A stretch of DNA of 64,000 bases from Flavobacteriales bacterium. Its GTDB lineage: Bacteria; Bacteroidota; Bacteroidia; Flavobacteriales_F; PHOS-HE28. The notes beneath the pieces are model-generated. The model was not told the origin of the DNA, did not search any database, and was given only the letters and a program-made list of their open reading frames with translations. Both the position numbers and the translations under genes were made by a program. Location: the NCBI GenBank assembly GCA_026129465.1, contig JAHCIA010000001.1:939964-1003963 (forward strand), given 5' to 3'. This document shows, piece by piece, positions 33,842 through 42,750 of this stretch. How positions within the stretch are numbered: position 1 is the stretch's first letter; the number at the start of each line of letters is the position of its first letter.

Positions 33842-35749
33842 ATGACCCGACCGACACGACATACACGATCGCTGGCTTTCATCTGCCTCCTGGCCCTGTC
33901 AGGCCCCATGGATGCACAGCACATCATGCCATTGTTGCCAACGCCGGCCGGCGAAAGGCCATTTCCGACCGGCGATGCCGAACGATCGGCGATGCTGACG
34001 GCCGAACCGCTGGGTGTGGCCGGCGTGGGTGAACCCGCCATACGCTGGTCAGCGAAGGTCTCACGGGTCGGAGCATTCACCCATGGGCTGCCCGAAGTGG
34101 CGGAGATCAAGGCCGCGAAGCAGGCGGAAAGGTCGCGCAACGACCTGCCGGTACCCGAGGGGGAAGCCGGTGTACCGAAAAGCCTTCAGCCCTTGGTGGG
34201 GGCCAATTTCGAGGCGAACTGGTCCGTGGCACAGACACCTCCCGACAATTCCATGGCCATCTCGAATGGCGGATCCATCGTCACCGCCAACAACGACGAG
34301 GTGCTCTACATGAACACCTCGGGGACCGTGCTCCAGTACTACGCCTGGCACGACTTCTTCAATGATCCGCAGCTCAACGCGAACATCTACGACCCCAAGG
34401 TGGTCTACGACAGCCAGGCCGATCGTTTCATCATGACGGTCCTGCATGGAAGCACCGCGGCGAACTCCATCGTGCTGTTGTGCTTCTCCCAGAGCAACAA
34501 TCCGACCATTGGATGGTGGGTCTACAGTCTTCCGGGCAACGTGCTGCAGAACAATACCTGGTTCGACTACCCCGGGCTGGGTGTTTCCACACATGATGTC
34601 TTCATCACCGGCAACATGTTCACTAGCGGGAACAACCAGTTCAACCAGGCCCTGGTATTCCAAGTGGCCAAGGCGCAGGGCTACGTCGGCCAGTCGCTGA
34701 ACTATCTGTACTGGTCGAACCTGAGCGGCCAACCCTACGCGGCCTTCACCCTGCAGCCGGCCGGTTGGGGGCACCAGGGCAACTCCGGACCTGGCATGCT
34801 GTTCGTGAGCAGCAGCGCTGGGGGCGCCAGTACGATCCGCATCTGGCAGATCACCAATGCGGTGGGTTCCAACCCGCAAATGAACGCCTACACCAGCCCG
34901 GTACCCGCCTATGCGCCAGGGGCCAACGCCAACCAGATGGGGACCAACGACCTGCTGGACACCGGCGACTCACGCATCCTGGCCGCCTTCTTTCTCGGCG
35001 ACCGCATCCACTTCGTGCATCACGCGGATATCGGAGGTACGTGGAACGGCATCCGGTACGGGCGCACCAACGTGAACGACCTGCAGACGCAAACGGCCAA
35101 CTGGGGGAACCAAGGCACAAGCGACCTGGCCTACCCGGCCCTGGCGGCCTTCAGCAACGATGCGAGCGATCCGGGTGTGATGATGGCCTATGTCCGAAGT
35201 TCACCGTCGCTCTATCCTGAAGCCAGGGTGGTCTACTGCGATCAGAACCTCACCTTCAGCAACGGGGTCCTGGTGAAGCAGGGCGAAACCTTCGTGAACT
35301 TCCAACAAGGCAATATTGAACGCTGGGGGGACTATACCGGCATGGCACGAAGACACAATGCGCCTACACCGAAGGTCTGGATGGCGGCCTGCTACGGTGC
35401 CCACGCGCAGGGATCGCTCAACAACACGTGGAAGACCTGGGTGGCCGAGATCGGTTCCATCGGCAATGTCGGCATCGAAGAGACCGGTTCGGGGCCGGGG
35501 ATGCGTGTGTTCCCCAACCCGGTGACCGACCACTTCCAACTACGATTCATGCTGCAAGAGACCACCGCCTTGCGAGTGGAGATCATCGATGCCCGGGGAG
35601 CGATGGTGAAACTGTTGCACGAGGATACCCGCAAACCCGGGGAGTACCTGCTCACCTTCAACCGCGGCGCGCTCACCAGCGGCACCTATCAGCTTGTGGT
35701 CCGCGGCACCAACACCATCATCGGCCATGAAACGATCGTTGTGCAATAG
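33842..35749 (+). CDS. Large secreted T9SS protein, probable beta-propeller
   Basis: 635 residues; ATG 33842 with signal peptide (RSLAFICLLALSGPMDAQ). TAGGTTCG at 33815-33822 lies 19 bases upstream; GTG 33833 would be an alternative start. The body (about 120-540) has long beta-rich stretches with many Asn, Trp and Tyr (DPKVVYDSQADRFIMTVLHG; NNTWFDYPGLGVSTHDVFITGN; GDSRILAAFFLGDRIHFVHH; NIERWGDYTGMARR). These resemble propeller proteins in which each blade has a D-P-K-V-x-Y-D or G-D-Y-x-G motif. The T9SS domain begins MRVFPNPVTDHFQL. Function unknown; likely extracellular binding or adhesion. Confidence 0.82.
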   Translation: MTRPTRHTRSLAFICLLALSGPMDAQHIMPLLPTPAGERPFPTGDAERSAMLTAEPLGVAGVGEPAIRWSAKVSRVGAFTHGLPEVAEIKAAKQAERSRNDLPVPEGEAGVPKSLQPLVGANFEANWSVAQTPPDNSMAISNGGSIVTANNDEVLYMNTSGTVLQYYAWHDFFNDPQLNANIYDPKVVYDSQADRFIMTVLHGSTAANSIVLLCFSQSNNPTIGWWVYSLPGNVLQNNTWFDYPGLGVSTHDVFITGNMFTSGNNQFNQALVFQVAKAQGYVGQSLNYLYWSNLSGQPYAAFTLQPAGWGHQGNSGPGMLFVSSSAGGASTIRIWQITNAVGSNPQMNAYTSPVPAYAPGANANQMGTNDLLDTGDSRILAAFFLGDRIHFVHHADIGGTWNGIRYGRTNVNDLQTQTANWGNQGTSDLAYPALAAFSNDASDPGVMMAYVRSSPSLYPEARVVYCDQNLTFSNGVLVKQGETFVNFQQGNIERWGDYTGMARRHNAPTPKVWMAACYGAHAQGSLNNTWKTWVAEIGSIGNVGIEETGSGPGMRVFPNPVTDHFQLRFMLQETTALRVEIIDARGAMVKLLHEDTRKPGEYLLTFNRGALTSGTYQLVVRGTNTIIGHETIVVQ

Positions 35750-35954
35750 CCTGTTGTTGAGTGCCGGTCTTCTGCTGCTGACCTGCGGCCCGGGCAAGCG
35801 GGCGAAGCACGACGACGGCGGTGAGGTCCCGCGCGCTCGGGATGGGAGGGGCATCCGGCAGGAGGCCCCGCACCACCATGCGCCCGACCAGGACCGTATC
35901 GACAGCCTTAAGGAGGAGAAGCAGCGGGAACGCGATCGGCCCCGCGAACCATAG
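35727..35954 (+). CDS. Small putative lipoprotein
   Basis: 75 residues starting inside the end of the preceding T9SS gene (23-base overlap, different frame). The N-terminus MKRSLCNSLLLSAGLLLLTCGPGKR shows a lipobox-like L-L-T-C, giving a lipid-anchored mature peptide. The mature peptide is very rich in charged residues and His (HHHAPDQDRIDSLKEEKQRERDR). No homologue recognised. Evidence is the signal/lipobox, the coupling by overlap and the gene-size gap; it could still be a chance frame. Confidence 0.5.
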   Translation: MKRSLCNSLLLSAGLLLLTCGPGKRAKHDDGGEVPRARDGRGIRQEAPHHHAPDQDRIDSLKEEKQRERDRPREP

Positions 35955-35989
35955 CGCCAAGCGACCCTGGCGCGGCAGAAGACCTGGCC

Positions 35990-36859
<870 letters not shown>

Positions 36860-36868
36860 GCTGGATGA

Positions 36869-36932
36869 AGTTGGGAAGTTGAGCCGTTGGAGCCTGCCTG
36901 CCGAAGGTCAGGGTTGAAGGTTGGTGGTGCGA
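36869..36932. repeat. GTTGGGAAGTTGAG/GGTTGAAGG repeat with REP palindrome
   Basis: G/T-rich units of the same kind as at 32763-32800, surrounding a CCTGCCTGCCGAAGGTCAGG palindrome-type element (36893-36912). They lie between the sucD start and the putative promoter at 36955-36962, i.e. in the predicted 5' leader. Confidence 0.55.
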
Positions 36933-36954
36933 CAATTGACCCGTTGGCGGGCGG

Positions 36955-36962
36955 CGAAAATA
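36955..36962 (-). promoter_or_regulatory. Putative -7 box TATTTTCG of sucD
   Basis: TATTTTCG on the minus strand, 95 bases from the sucD start; one change from TAnnTTTG. The distance is longer than for other genes here, apparently because repeats lie between. Confidence 0.4.
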
Positions 36963-37006
36963 GCCCATGCGCGGAAAGCGCCTGCCAAGGGTCCGTGCGA
37001 AGCGGA

Positions 37007-38188
37007 TCACAGGTCCCTGCGTAGCACCAATGACCGCCGGTAGGCCAGCACAAAGGCCAGCGCACCGCCCATGAGCACCGCGCCCACCACGTAGGGCCCG
37101 CGGAAGTGCCAGCCATAGAGCAAGCCACCCAGGGTGGGACCGGCGATGCGCGCCAGCGACATGAAGCTCTGGTTCATGCCCAGCACCTGGCCCTGCTCCT
37201 TCTCGGTGGCATGGCGGCTCAGCTGCGAAGTGAGGCTGGGCATGAGGCAGCCGTTGGCCAGGGCCAGCAGCGCCATGGGCAGCAGGGCCCAGGGCAGGAA
37301 GGGGTCGATGGGCATGAAGGGGATGATGGCCAGACCCAGCGCGGCCAGCACACAGCCGTACACCATGAGCCGCTCCTCGCCGAAGGTGCGCGCCAGCCAG
37401 CCCACCATGGTGCCCTGCACCAGCGCGGAGGAGAAACCGATGAAGGCGAACATGTATCCGATGTGCGCCTCGGAGAGACCGTATCGCTGCTCCCACAGCA
37501 GGGCCACGGTCACCTGCATCATGCTGAACGCGCTGATGTAGATGAAGCTCGTGAGGAAGAGGTCGCGGAAGCGGGCATTGCGCAGGGCCTGCAGCGTCTG
37601 GGTCACGGGCTTCATGCGCACCTTGGCGGCGGTATCCCGCTCGCGCAACGATTCAGGCAGGAAGAGCAGCACCAGCATCAGGTTCAGCGCGCTGAGGGCC
37701 ATGGCGCTGTAGCCCACGGCGTCCATGCCGAAGTGCTCCTTGATGAGCCCCCCGGCGGGTGGACCGAAGATGAAGCCCAGCCCGAAGGCCGCGCCGATCA
37801 GTCCCAGGGTCTTGGCGCGGCGTTCCACGGGCGTCACGTCCGTGATGTAGGCCTGCGAGGCGGCGATGTTGGCCGAGCCGATCCCCGCGAGCATGCGCGC
37901 CGCGAAGAGCAGCGCCAGGCTGTGCGCGTTGGCCAGCAGCAGGAAGGCCAGCATGGTGATGGCCACCGTGAAGGCGATCACCGGGCGGCGGCCGTAGCGA
38001 TCGCTCAACGAGCCCCAGAAGGGCGAGAAGATGAAATTCATCAGCGCATAGAGCGCCATCACCAGGCCCACCTCGAAGGAGGAGGCGCCCAGTTCCACCG
38101 CATAGGTGGGCAGGATGGGGATCACCAGCCCGAAGCCGAGCAGGTCGATGAAGACCGTGAGAAAGAGGATGGCCAGACGGGAACCCAT
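37007..38188 (-). CDS. MFS transporter, TetA/multidrug-like
   Basis: 393 residues, 12 predicted transmembrane helices. Start MGSRLAILFLTVFIDLLGFGLVIPILPTYA matches drug-efflux members; it has TACTTTCG 26 bases upstream (38215-38222). The motif between helices 2 and 3, GSLSDRYGRRPVI, is the MFS motif A, and GIGSANIAASQAYITDVTP is typical of the TetA/tetracycline-type branch. LGFIFGPPAGG is the antiporter motif C. A proton-driven exporter is likely; substrate unknown. The open frame runs on to 38275 without conservation. Confidence 0.9.
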   Translation of the reverse strand: MGSRLAILFLTVFIDLLGFGLVIPILPTYAVELGASSFEVGLVMALYALMNFIFSPFWGSLSDRYGRRPVIAFTVAITMLAFLLLANAHSLALLFAARMLAGIGSANIAASQAYITDVTPVERRAKTLGLIGAAFGLGFIFGPPAGGLIKEHFGMDAVGYSAMALSALNLMLVLLFLPESLRERDTAAKVRMKPVTQTLQALRNARFRDLFLTSFIYISAFSMMQVTVALLWEQRYGLSEAHIGYMFAFIGFSSALVQGTMVGWLARTFGEERLMVYGCVLAALGLAIIPFMPIDPFLPWALLPMALLALANGCLMPSLTSQLSRHATEKEQGQVLGMNQSFMSLARIAGPTLGGLLYGWHFRGPYVVGAVLMGGALAFVLAYRRSLVLRRDL

Positions 38189-38214
38189 GGGGGCCTGAGC
38201 AACGGCAGGCGGCG

Positions 38215-38222
38215 CGAAAGTA
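38215..38222 (-). promoter_or_regulatory. Putative -7 box TACTTTCG of the MFS transporter gene
   Basis: TACTTTCG on the minus strand, 26 bases before the start at 38188; located between the NADH dehydrogenase gene end and the transporter. Confidence 0.45.
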
Positions 38223-38231
38223 GCCGGAGGC

Positions 38232-39569
38232 TCAGACGGCGCGCTCTTCAGCGGCGACCATGGGCCGGGATACATGTGTGCCCTGGCGCACGTAGGGCCG
38301 GATGATCAGGCGGATGGTGTTCTTCCAACTGAGGTACTTCCACGCCCAGTTCACCAGCACCATGATGCGGTTGCGGAAGTGGACCAGCTGCACCACGTGC
38401 ACGAACATCCACAAGGCCCAGGCGAACCAGCCGCCGAAGCTTCGGCCACCCATCTCCACCACCGCTTTGGCCCGGCCGATGACGGCCATGCTGCCCTTGT
38501 TGCGGTAGGTGAATGGCAGCGGTTCCCGGCCTTCCGCACGGCGCAACAGATTCCGCAGGAGATGCCGCCCCTGCTGGATCGCCACCGTGGCCACCTGCGG
38601 ATGTCCCTTGGGCCAGTCCGGCGGCTCCTCCATCAGCGCGATGTCGCCCAAGGCATAGATGTCCGGATGGCCCGCCAGCTGGTTGGTGCGGTCCACCATG
38701 AAACGGTTGGCGCGTTCGTTCACCGCGCGCTCCAGCCCGGGGATGAGCACCCCTTTCACCCCGGCGGCCCAGATCACCGTGTTCGTTTCCAGCACGCCGC
38801 CGTCATCGAGCGCGATGTGGTCGTCGTCGCCACCGGTGACACGCTTGTTGAGCATCACCTCCACGCCCAGTTCGTCCAGGTACTTCAGGGCATTGGCGCT
38901 GCTCTTCTCGCTGAAGTTCTTCAGCACGCGATCGTTGCTGTCGATGAGCACGATGCGCATGAGCGTGCTGTCCATCTCGCGGTACTCGCGTTTCAACACC
39001 GTACGCCGGATCTCCGCCAGGGCACCGGCCAATTCAACGCCCGTGGGTCCGGCCCCCACGATCACGAAGTTGAGGCAGCGACGCAGGTCCTGCTCCTCCC
39101 GCAAGGTGATGGCGCGCTCGAACTCCTGCAGGAAATCACTGCGGATGTCCAGGGCCTGGCTGATGGTCTTCAACTGCATGGCCACCTCGGCCATCTGTGC
39201 GTTGCCGAAGAAGTTGGTGGTGCTGCCCGTGGCGAGCACGAGGATGTCGTACTGGAAGGACCCCACGTTCGTTTCCACGCGCTTCTCCTCCGCCACCACG
39301 CGCCGCACTTCGGCCATGCGGAAGGCCACGTTGGGCATGGGTCCCACCGAGCGGCGGAAGGGATGCGCTATGCTGTCCGCACCCAGGCTGGCGGTGGCCA
39401 CCTGGTAGAGCAGCGGCTGGAAACAGTGGTGGTTCTGCCGGTCCAGCAGCAGCACCTTGTAGGGCTTGTTGGCCAGACCCTGGACCAGCTCCAGGCCGGC
39501 GAAACCGCCCCCCACCACCACCACCGTGGGATAGGGCAGACCGTCGTAGCGGGCTTTGTCGTTGCTCAT
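38232..39569 (-). CDS. Type II NADH dehydrogenase (NDH-2), FAD-dependent
   Basis: 445 residues. Single-subunit, non-proton-pumping NADH:quinone oxidoreductase at the inner membrane. FAD-binding site TVVVVGGGFAGLELVQGL at the N-terminus; quinone-site region NHHCFQPLLYQVAT; second dinucleotide (NADH) site LNFVIVGAGPTGVELAGALAE; the FAD-stabilising TNQLAGHPDIYALGDIAL. The C-terminus holds amphipathic and hydrophobic stretches (FGGWFAWALWMFVHVVQLVHFRNRIMVLVNW) that anchor it to the membrane. Divergent from mnmE with overlapping promoter region. Confidence 0.93.
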   Translation of the reverse strand: MSNDKARYDGLPYPTVVVVGGGFAGLELVQGLANKPYKVLLLDRQNHHCFQPLLYQVATASLGADSIAHPFRRSVGPMPNVAFRMAEVRRVVAEEKRVETNVGSFQYDILVLATGSTTNFFGNAQMAEVAMQLKTISQALDIRSDFLQEFERAITLREEQDLRRCLNFVIVGAGPTGVELAGALAEIRRTVLKREYREMDSTLMRIVLIDSNDRVLKNFSEKSSANALKYLDELGVEVMLNKRVTGGDDDHIALDDGGVLETNTVIWAAGVKGVLIPGLERAVNERANRFMVDRTNQLAGHPDIYALGDIALMEEPPDWPKGHPQVATVAIQQGRHLLRNLLRRAEGREPLPFTYRNKGSMAVIGRAKAVVEMGGRSFGGWFAWALWMFVHVVQLVHFRNRIMVLVNWAWKYLSWKNTIRLIIRPYVRQGTHVSRPMVAAEERAV

Positions 39570-39592
39570 CGTCGCGATGTCGCTCGGGGGTG

Positions 39593-39610
39593 CAAAGATC
39601 CGGAACTTCG
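39593..39610. promoter_or_regulatory. Back-to-back -7 boxes for ndh-2 (minus) and mnmE (plus)
   Basis: GATCTTTG on the minus strand (39593-39600), 23 bases before the NADH dehydrogenase start, and GAACTTCG on the plus strand (39603-39610), 6 bases before the mnmE GTG. The two are separated by 2 bases, so the polymerases would overlap and only one gene could fire at a time. Confidence 0.45.
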
Positions 39611-39616
39611 CGCGCC

Positions 39617-40990
39617 GTGGACCATCGACACAACGACACCATCGCCGCCATCGCCACGCCGCCGGGCATGGGCGCCATCGCCGTGTTGCGCCTCTCCGGG
39701 CCGGAAGCCTTCGTGGTGCTGGGGAAGGTGGCTCCCGGCCTGTCCGGGTCCGTGGAAGAGCGAAAGGCCCACTTCGCGCATTTCCAGGATGAGGAGGGCC
39801 GCATCGACGAGGGTCTGGTGACCTGCTTCCGCGGGCCGCGCAGCTATACCGGCGAGGACGTGGTGGAGGTGGGCGTGCATGGCTCGCCGTACGTGCAGCA
39901 GCGCATGCTGGAAGCCTTGCTCACGGCCGGTGCGCGGCTGGCGGAACCCGGCGAATTCACGCGGCGCGCCTTTCTGAACCGCAAGCTGGACCTGAGCCAG
40001 GCCGAGGCCGTGGCCGACCTGATCGCCAGCCAGAGTGCCGCCCAACACCGGCTGGCCATGCGGCAACTGCGTGGTGGCTTCGGACGTGGCATCGAAGCGC
40101 TTCGGCAGCGCCTGATCGACTTCTCCGCCCTGGTGGAACTGGAGCTCGACTTCTCGGAAGAGGACGTGGAGTTCGCCAAACGGCCGGAACTGATCGCCCT
40201 GATCGATGAGATAGCGCGCATGTGCACCGCGCTGATCGAGAGCTTCCGCTACGGCAATGCGGTGAAGCAGGGTGTGCCGGTGGCCATCGTGGGCCCGCCC
40301 AACAGCGGCAAGAGCACCCTGCTCAACGCGCTATTGCAGGAGGATCGTGCCATCGTGAGCGAGATACCCGGCACCACGCGCGACACCGTGGAGGAGACGA
40401 TCACCCTGGACGGGGTCCTGTTCCGATTCATCGATACCGCCGGCATCCGCCGCACGGAGGACACCGTGGAACGCCTGGGCATCGAGCGCAGCCACCGCAA
40501 GGCCCGCGAGGCCGAGGTCGTGCTGCTGCTGGGCGACTCGTCCGTGCTGTCCGAAGGCGCCCTGCGCACCGAGGCCGACCTGCTGCGGCAACGGATCAAG
40601 GCCGAGATCGGTGAAGGCTACATCCCCGAGGTGATCCCCGTGATGAACAAGGCCGACCTGCGCGCCGCCAGCGGCAACGGCACGATCGCCATCAGCGCGA
40701 AGACCGGCGCCGGCCTGGACATGCTGAGACAGCGCTTGGTGGAACATGTGAGCGCCATGCGCAGTGGCCCGGGCGACCTGGTGGTGACCAATGTGCGCCA
40801 TGTGGACGCGCTGACAAAGGCACGCGCGGCGCTGTTCGATGCCCACAAGGCGATCATGGCCGGTGCCAGCGGCGAACTACTGGCGGTAGATCTGCGCCGC
40901 GCCCAGCACCACCTGGGCGAGATCACCGGCCGGATCACCACGGACGATCTGCTCGGCAGCATCTTCGGGCGCTTCTGCATCGGGAAGTGA
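39617..40990 (+). CDS. mnmE: tRNA uridine-5-carboxymethylaminomethyl modification GTPase MnmE
   Basis: 457 residues from a GTG at 39617 (MDHRHNDTIAAIATPPGMGAIAVLR), which fits the family start; upstream open sequence belongs to the divergent ndh region. With MnmG it modifies U34 of certain tRNAs. N-terminal tetrahydrofolate domain (SYTGEDVVEVGVHGSPYV; EPGEFTRRAFLNRKLDLSQAEAVADLI). The G domain has GPPNSGKSTLLNAL (G1), IPGTTRDTVEE, DTAG and NKAD. The catalytic C-terminus ends FCIGK, with the invariant Cys. A GTG start with a promoter octamer 6 bases away is notable. Confidence 0.97.
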   Translation: MDHRHNDTIAAIATPPGMGAIAVLRLSGPEAFVVLGKVAPGLSGSVEERKAHFAHFQDEEGRIDEGLVTCFRGPRSYTGEDVVEVGVHGSPYVQQRMLEALLTAGARLAEPGEFTRRAFLNRKLDLSQAEAVADLIASQSAAQHRLAMRQLRGGFGRGIEALRQRLIDFSALVELELDFSEEDVEFAKRPELIALIDEIARMCTALIESFRYGNAVKQGVPVAIVGPPNSGKSTLLNALLQEDRAIVSEIPGTTRDTVEETITLDGVLFRFIDTAGIRRTEDTVERLGIERSHRKAREAEVVLLLGDSSVLSEGALRTEADLLRQRIKAEIGEGYIPEVIPVMNKADLRAASGNGTIAISAKTGAGLDMLRQRLVEHVSAMRSGPGDLVVTNVRHVDALTKARAALFDAHKAIMAGASGELLAVDLRRAQHHLGEITGRITTDDLLGSIFGRFCIGK

Positions 40991-41065
40991 GCGCCTCGCA
41001 GCGGGCATCGCGCCTCCTGCGTCCTCACCGCTCCCACCCTTTTACATGCGCCGCCACCCGCGAAT

Positions 41066-41101
41066 GCGGTGATCACCGTAGCGGATCACGGTGACTGCCG
41101 C
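41066..41101. repeat. Imperfect inverted repeat before the beta-propeller gene
   Basis: GCGGTGATCACCGT and ACGGTGACTGCCGC form arms complementary at 11 of 14 positions around AGCGGATC, just before the ATG at 41107. It could be an operator or stem-loop after mnmE; no function can be assigned. Confidence 0.4.
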
Positions 41102-41106
41102 ATGAC

Positions 41107-42342
41107 ATGGCCTCCGCCACCAGGCCTGCTTTGCGAAAACCTTCCCAAGTGCCCACCCACGCACCCCAGAAGGGACTCCGGGATCGCCTGTTGCCCCTTT
41201 TGATCGCGATTGCCCTCCTTGGCCTGATGGCGCTCGCTGCCACGGCCCAGGACGATGGCCAGGTGTTCCGCGTGATCGACATGCGCGACGAGGCCAACCG
41301 GACCGACCACATCAACGCATGGTTGGACCTGGCGCCGGACGGTCGCACGCTGGCGGTCGCGCCCGTGCAATCTTTCCCCTTCAGGCTCTGGGACACCCAG
41401 GAGGAGCGCATCACCCGCACGCTGGACGTGGGCAACTGGTACGCCGGTTCGCGCGCCGAATTCACCTCCACCGGCCGCTACCTGTTGCTGCAGCAGCTCT
41501 TCTACCTGGACTTCTCCGTGAACAAGGACCGTCCGGTGAAGCATGAACTGGTGGAAGTGGCCAGCGGCAAGGTGGTGCTCTCCTTCGATGAACTGCACGC
41601 CGCGGCCGTGACGCCCGACGAGACCGCCATGATCGTGATGATGCGCGATGGCGCCTACCGGGTGGACATCGCATCGGGCAGGCGCGACAAACTGCCCTTG
41701 GAACGCACGGGCTATGCCCTGGCCTTGAGCAACGATGGGAAGCGCCTCGCGGTATCGCACAAGCCGACCAAGGCCGAGCTGGAGGCGATGCCCTCGGTGC
41801 GCAACGACAAGGACGCCATCAAGCGCGGGCTGAAGGATGGCCGCATCGTGGTGGTGTACGACCTGGGCACACTGAAGCCCATGTACACCCTGGGCGAGTT
41901 GTTCGACAAGGTCTTCCGGCTGGAATACAGCCCGGATGGGAAGGACCTGTGGATCCATGCCAAGCCGAACAGCTACCGCACCAGCAGCAAGAATATCAAC
42001 CAGAGCTACCTGAGCGTGGCCGACGCGGTGAGCGGCGAGATGCGGCGCACCTCCTTCCCATCGCTCTCGCCCTACGAACCCGACTTCCGCGCGAGCCCGG
42101 ACGGCAAGCTCCTCGCCATCGCCAGCCAGGGCAACAAGTTCATGGAGGTGCATCTCTACGACCGCGCCACCGGGCGCATGGTGGACCGCTTCGTGGTGAG
42201 TTTCCGGCTTTTCGAAAAGAGCGCCAGCACCAACACGGTCACCTCCACGGATGCCCGAATGAGCTTCTGTTTCCTGCCGGACAGCCGCCGCATGCTGATC
42301 GTGGCCGGCAACCGCCTGATCGAATGGACCTACAAGCCATGA
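41107..42342 (+). CDS. Secreted beta-propeller-like protein
   Basis: 411 residues. A long basic N-region (KPSQVPTHAPQKGLRDR) is followed by the hydrophobic core LLPLLIAIALLGLMALAATAQ, i.e. a signal peptide or anchor. The rest has WD40/YVTN-type blades with the pattern L-x-x-S-x-D-G-K-x-L-A (LDLAPDGRTLAVAP; LALSNDGKRLAVSHKP; LEYSPDGKDLWIH; FRASPDGKLLAIAS; MSFCFLPDSRRMLIVAG). It is probably periplasmic or surface-exposed; binding partner unknown. First of three genes in the same direction; its stop overlaps the next start by ATGA (42339-42342). Confidence 0.78.
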   Translation: MASATRPALRKPSQVPTHAPQKGLRDRLLPLLIAIALLGLMALAATAQDDGQVFRVIDMRDEANRTDHINAWLDLAPDGRTLAVAPVQSFPFRLWDTQEERITRTLDVGNWYAGSRAEFTSTGRYLLLQQLFYLDFSVNKDRPVKHELVEVASGKVVLSFDELHAAAVTPDETAMIVMMRDGAYRVDIASGRRDKLPLERTGYALALSNDGKRLAVSHKPTKAELEAMPSVRNDKDAIKRGLKDGRIVVVYDLGTLKPMYTLGELFDKVFRLEYSPDGKDLWIHAKPNSYRTSSKNINQSYLSVADAVSGEMRRTSFPSLSPYEPDFRASPDGKLLAIASQGNKFMEVHLYDRATGRMVDRFVVSFRLFEKSASTNTVTSTDARMSFCFLPDSRRMLIVAGNRLIEWTYKP

Positions 42343-42719
42343 GGAAGCTGCTGCCCCTGATGATGCTCCTGCTGGCCGTGGACACCATGGCCCAGAAGCG
42401 CGAGTACATCGACGACAAGGACGAGATCCAGCGGCGCGCCATCGCCGAGTTGGATACCGCCATGCAAGGCCCCGAGGGCTTCCTCTACAAGGCCGTGATC
42501 AAGGAGGACCTCACCGGGCGGTTCAAACTGCAGGTGAGCCTGAGCGACAAGGGCGACATCCGCAGCGTGCAGGTGCTGGACCGCGAAGGCGGCGACATCC
42601 GCTCGCAGAACCGCTTCAAGGACCTGGTGCACCAGGCACGCTTCAGCACTTTCAAGACCCCCAAAGGCAAGCAGTACCGCATCGAGCACACGTTCGACCT
42701 CGATGCCCTGAGGAACTGA
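42339..42719 (+). CDS. Small secreted protein of unknown function
   Basis: 126 residues, signal peptide MRKLLPLMMLLLAVDTMAQ. The start overlaps the preceding stop (ATGA), so translation is coupled. The mature part resembles a TonB-C-like or AgmX-like fold: FKLQVSLSDKGDIRSVQVLDREGGDIRSQNRFKDLVHQARF…YRIEHTFDLDAL. This is the G-x-V-x-x-V…S-x-x…F pattern used by Bacteroidota envelope proteins to contact other proteins. Evidence for function is weak. It lies 31 bases before the PQQ-like propeller gene, so the three genes 41107-44406 probably form one operon. Confidence 0.75.
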   Translation: MRKLLPLMMLLLAVDTMAQKREYIDDKDEIQRRAIAELDTAMQGPEGFLYKAVIKEDLTGRFKLQVSLSDKGDIRSVQVLDREGGDIRSQNRFKDLVHQARFSTFKTPKGKQYRIEHTFDLDALRN

Positions 42720-42750
42720 GCCACGCATACCCACACCAAACCACCCACAC

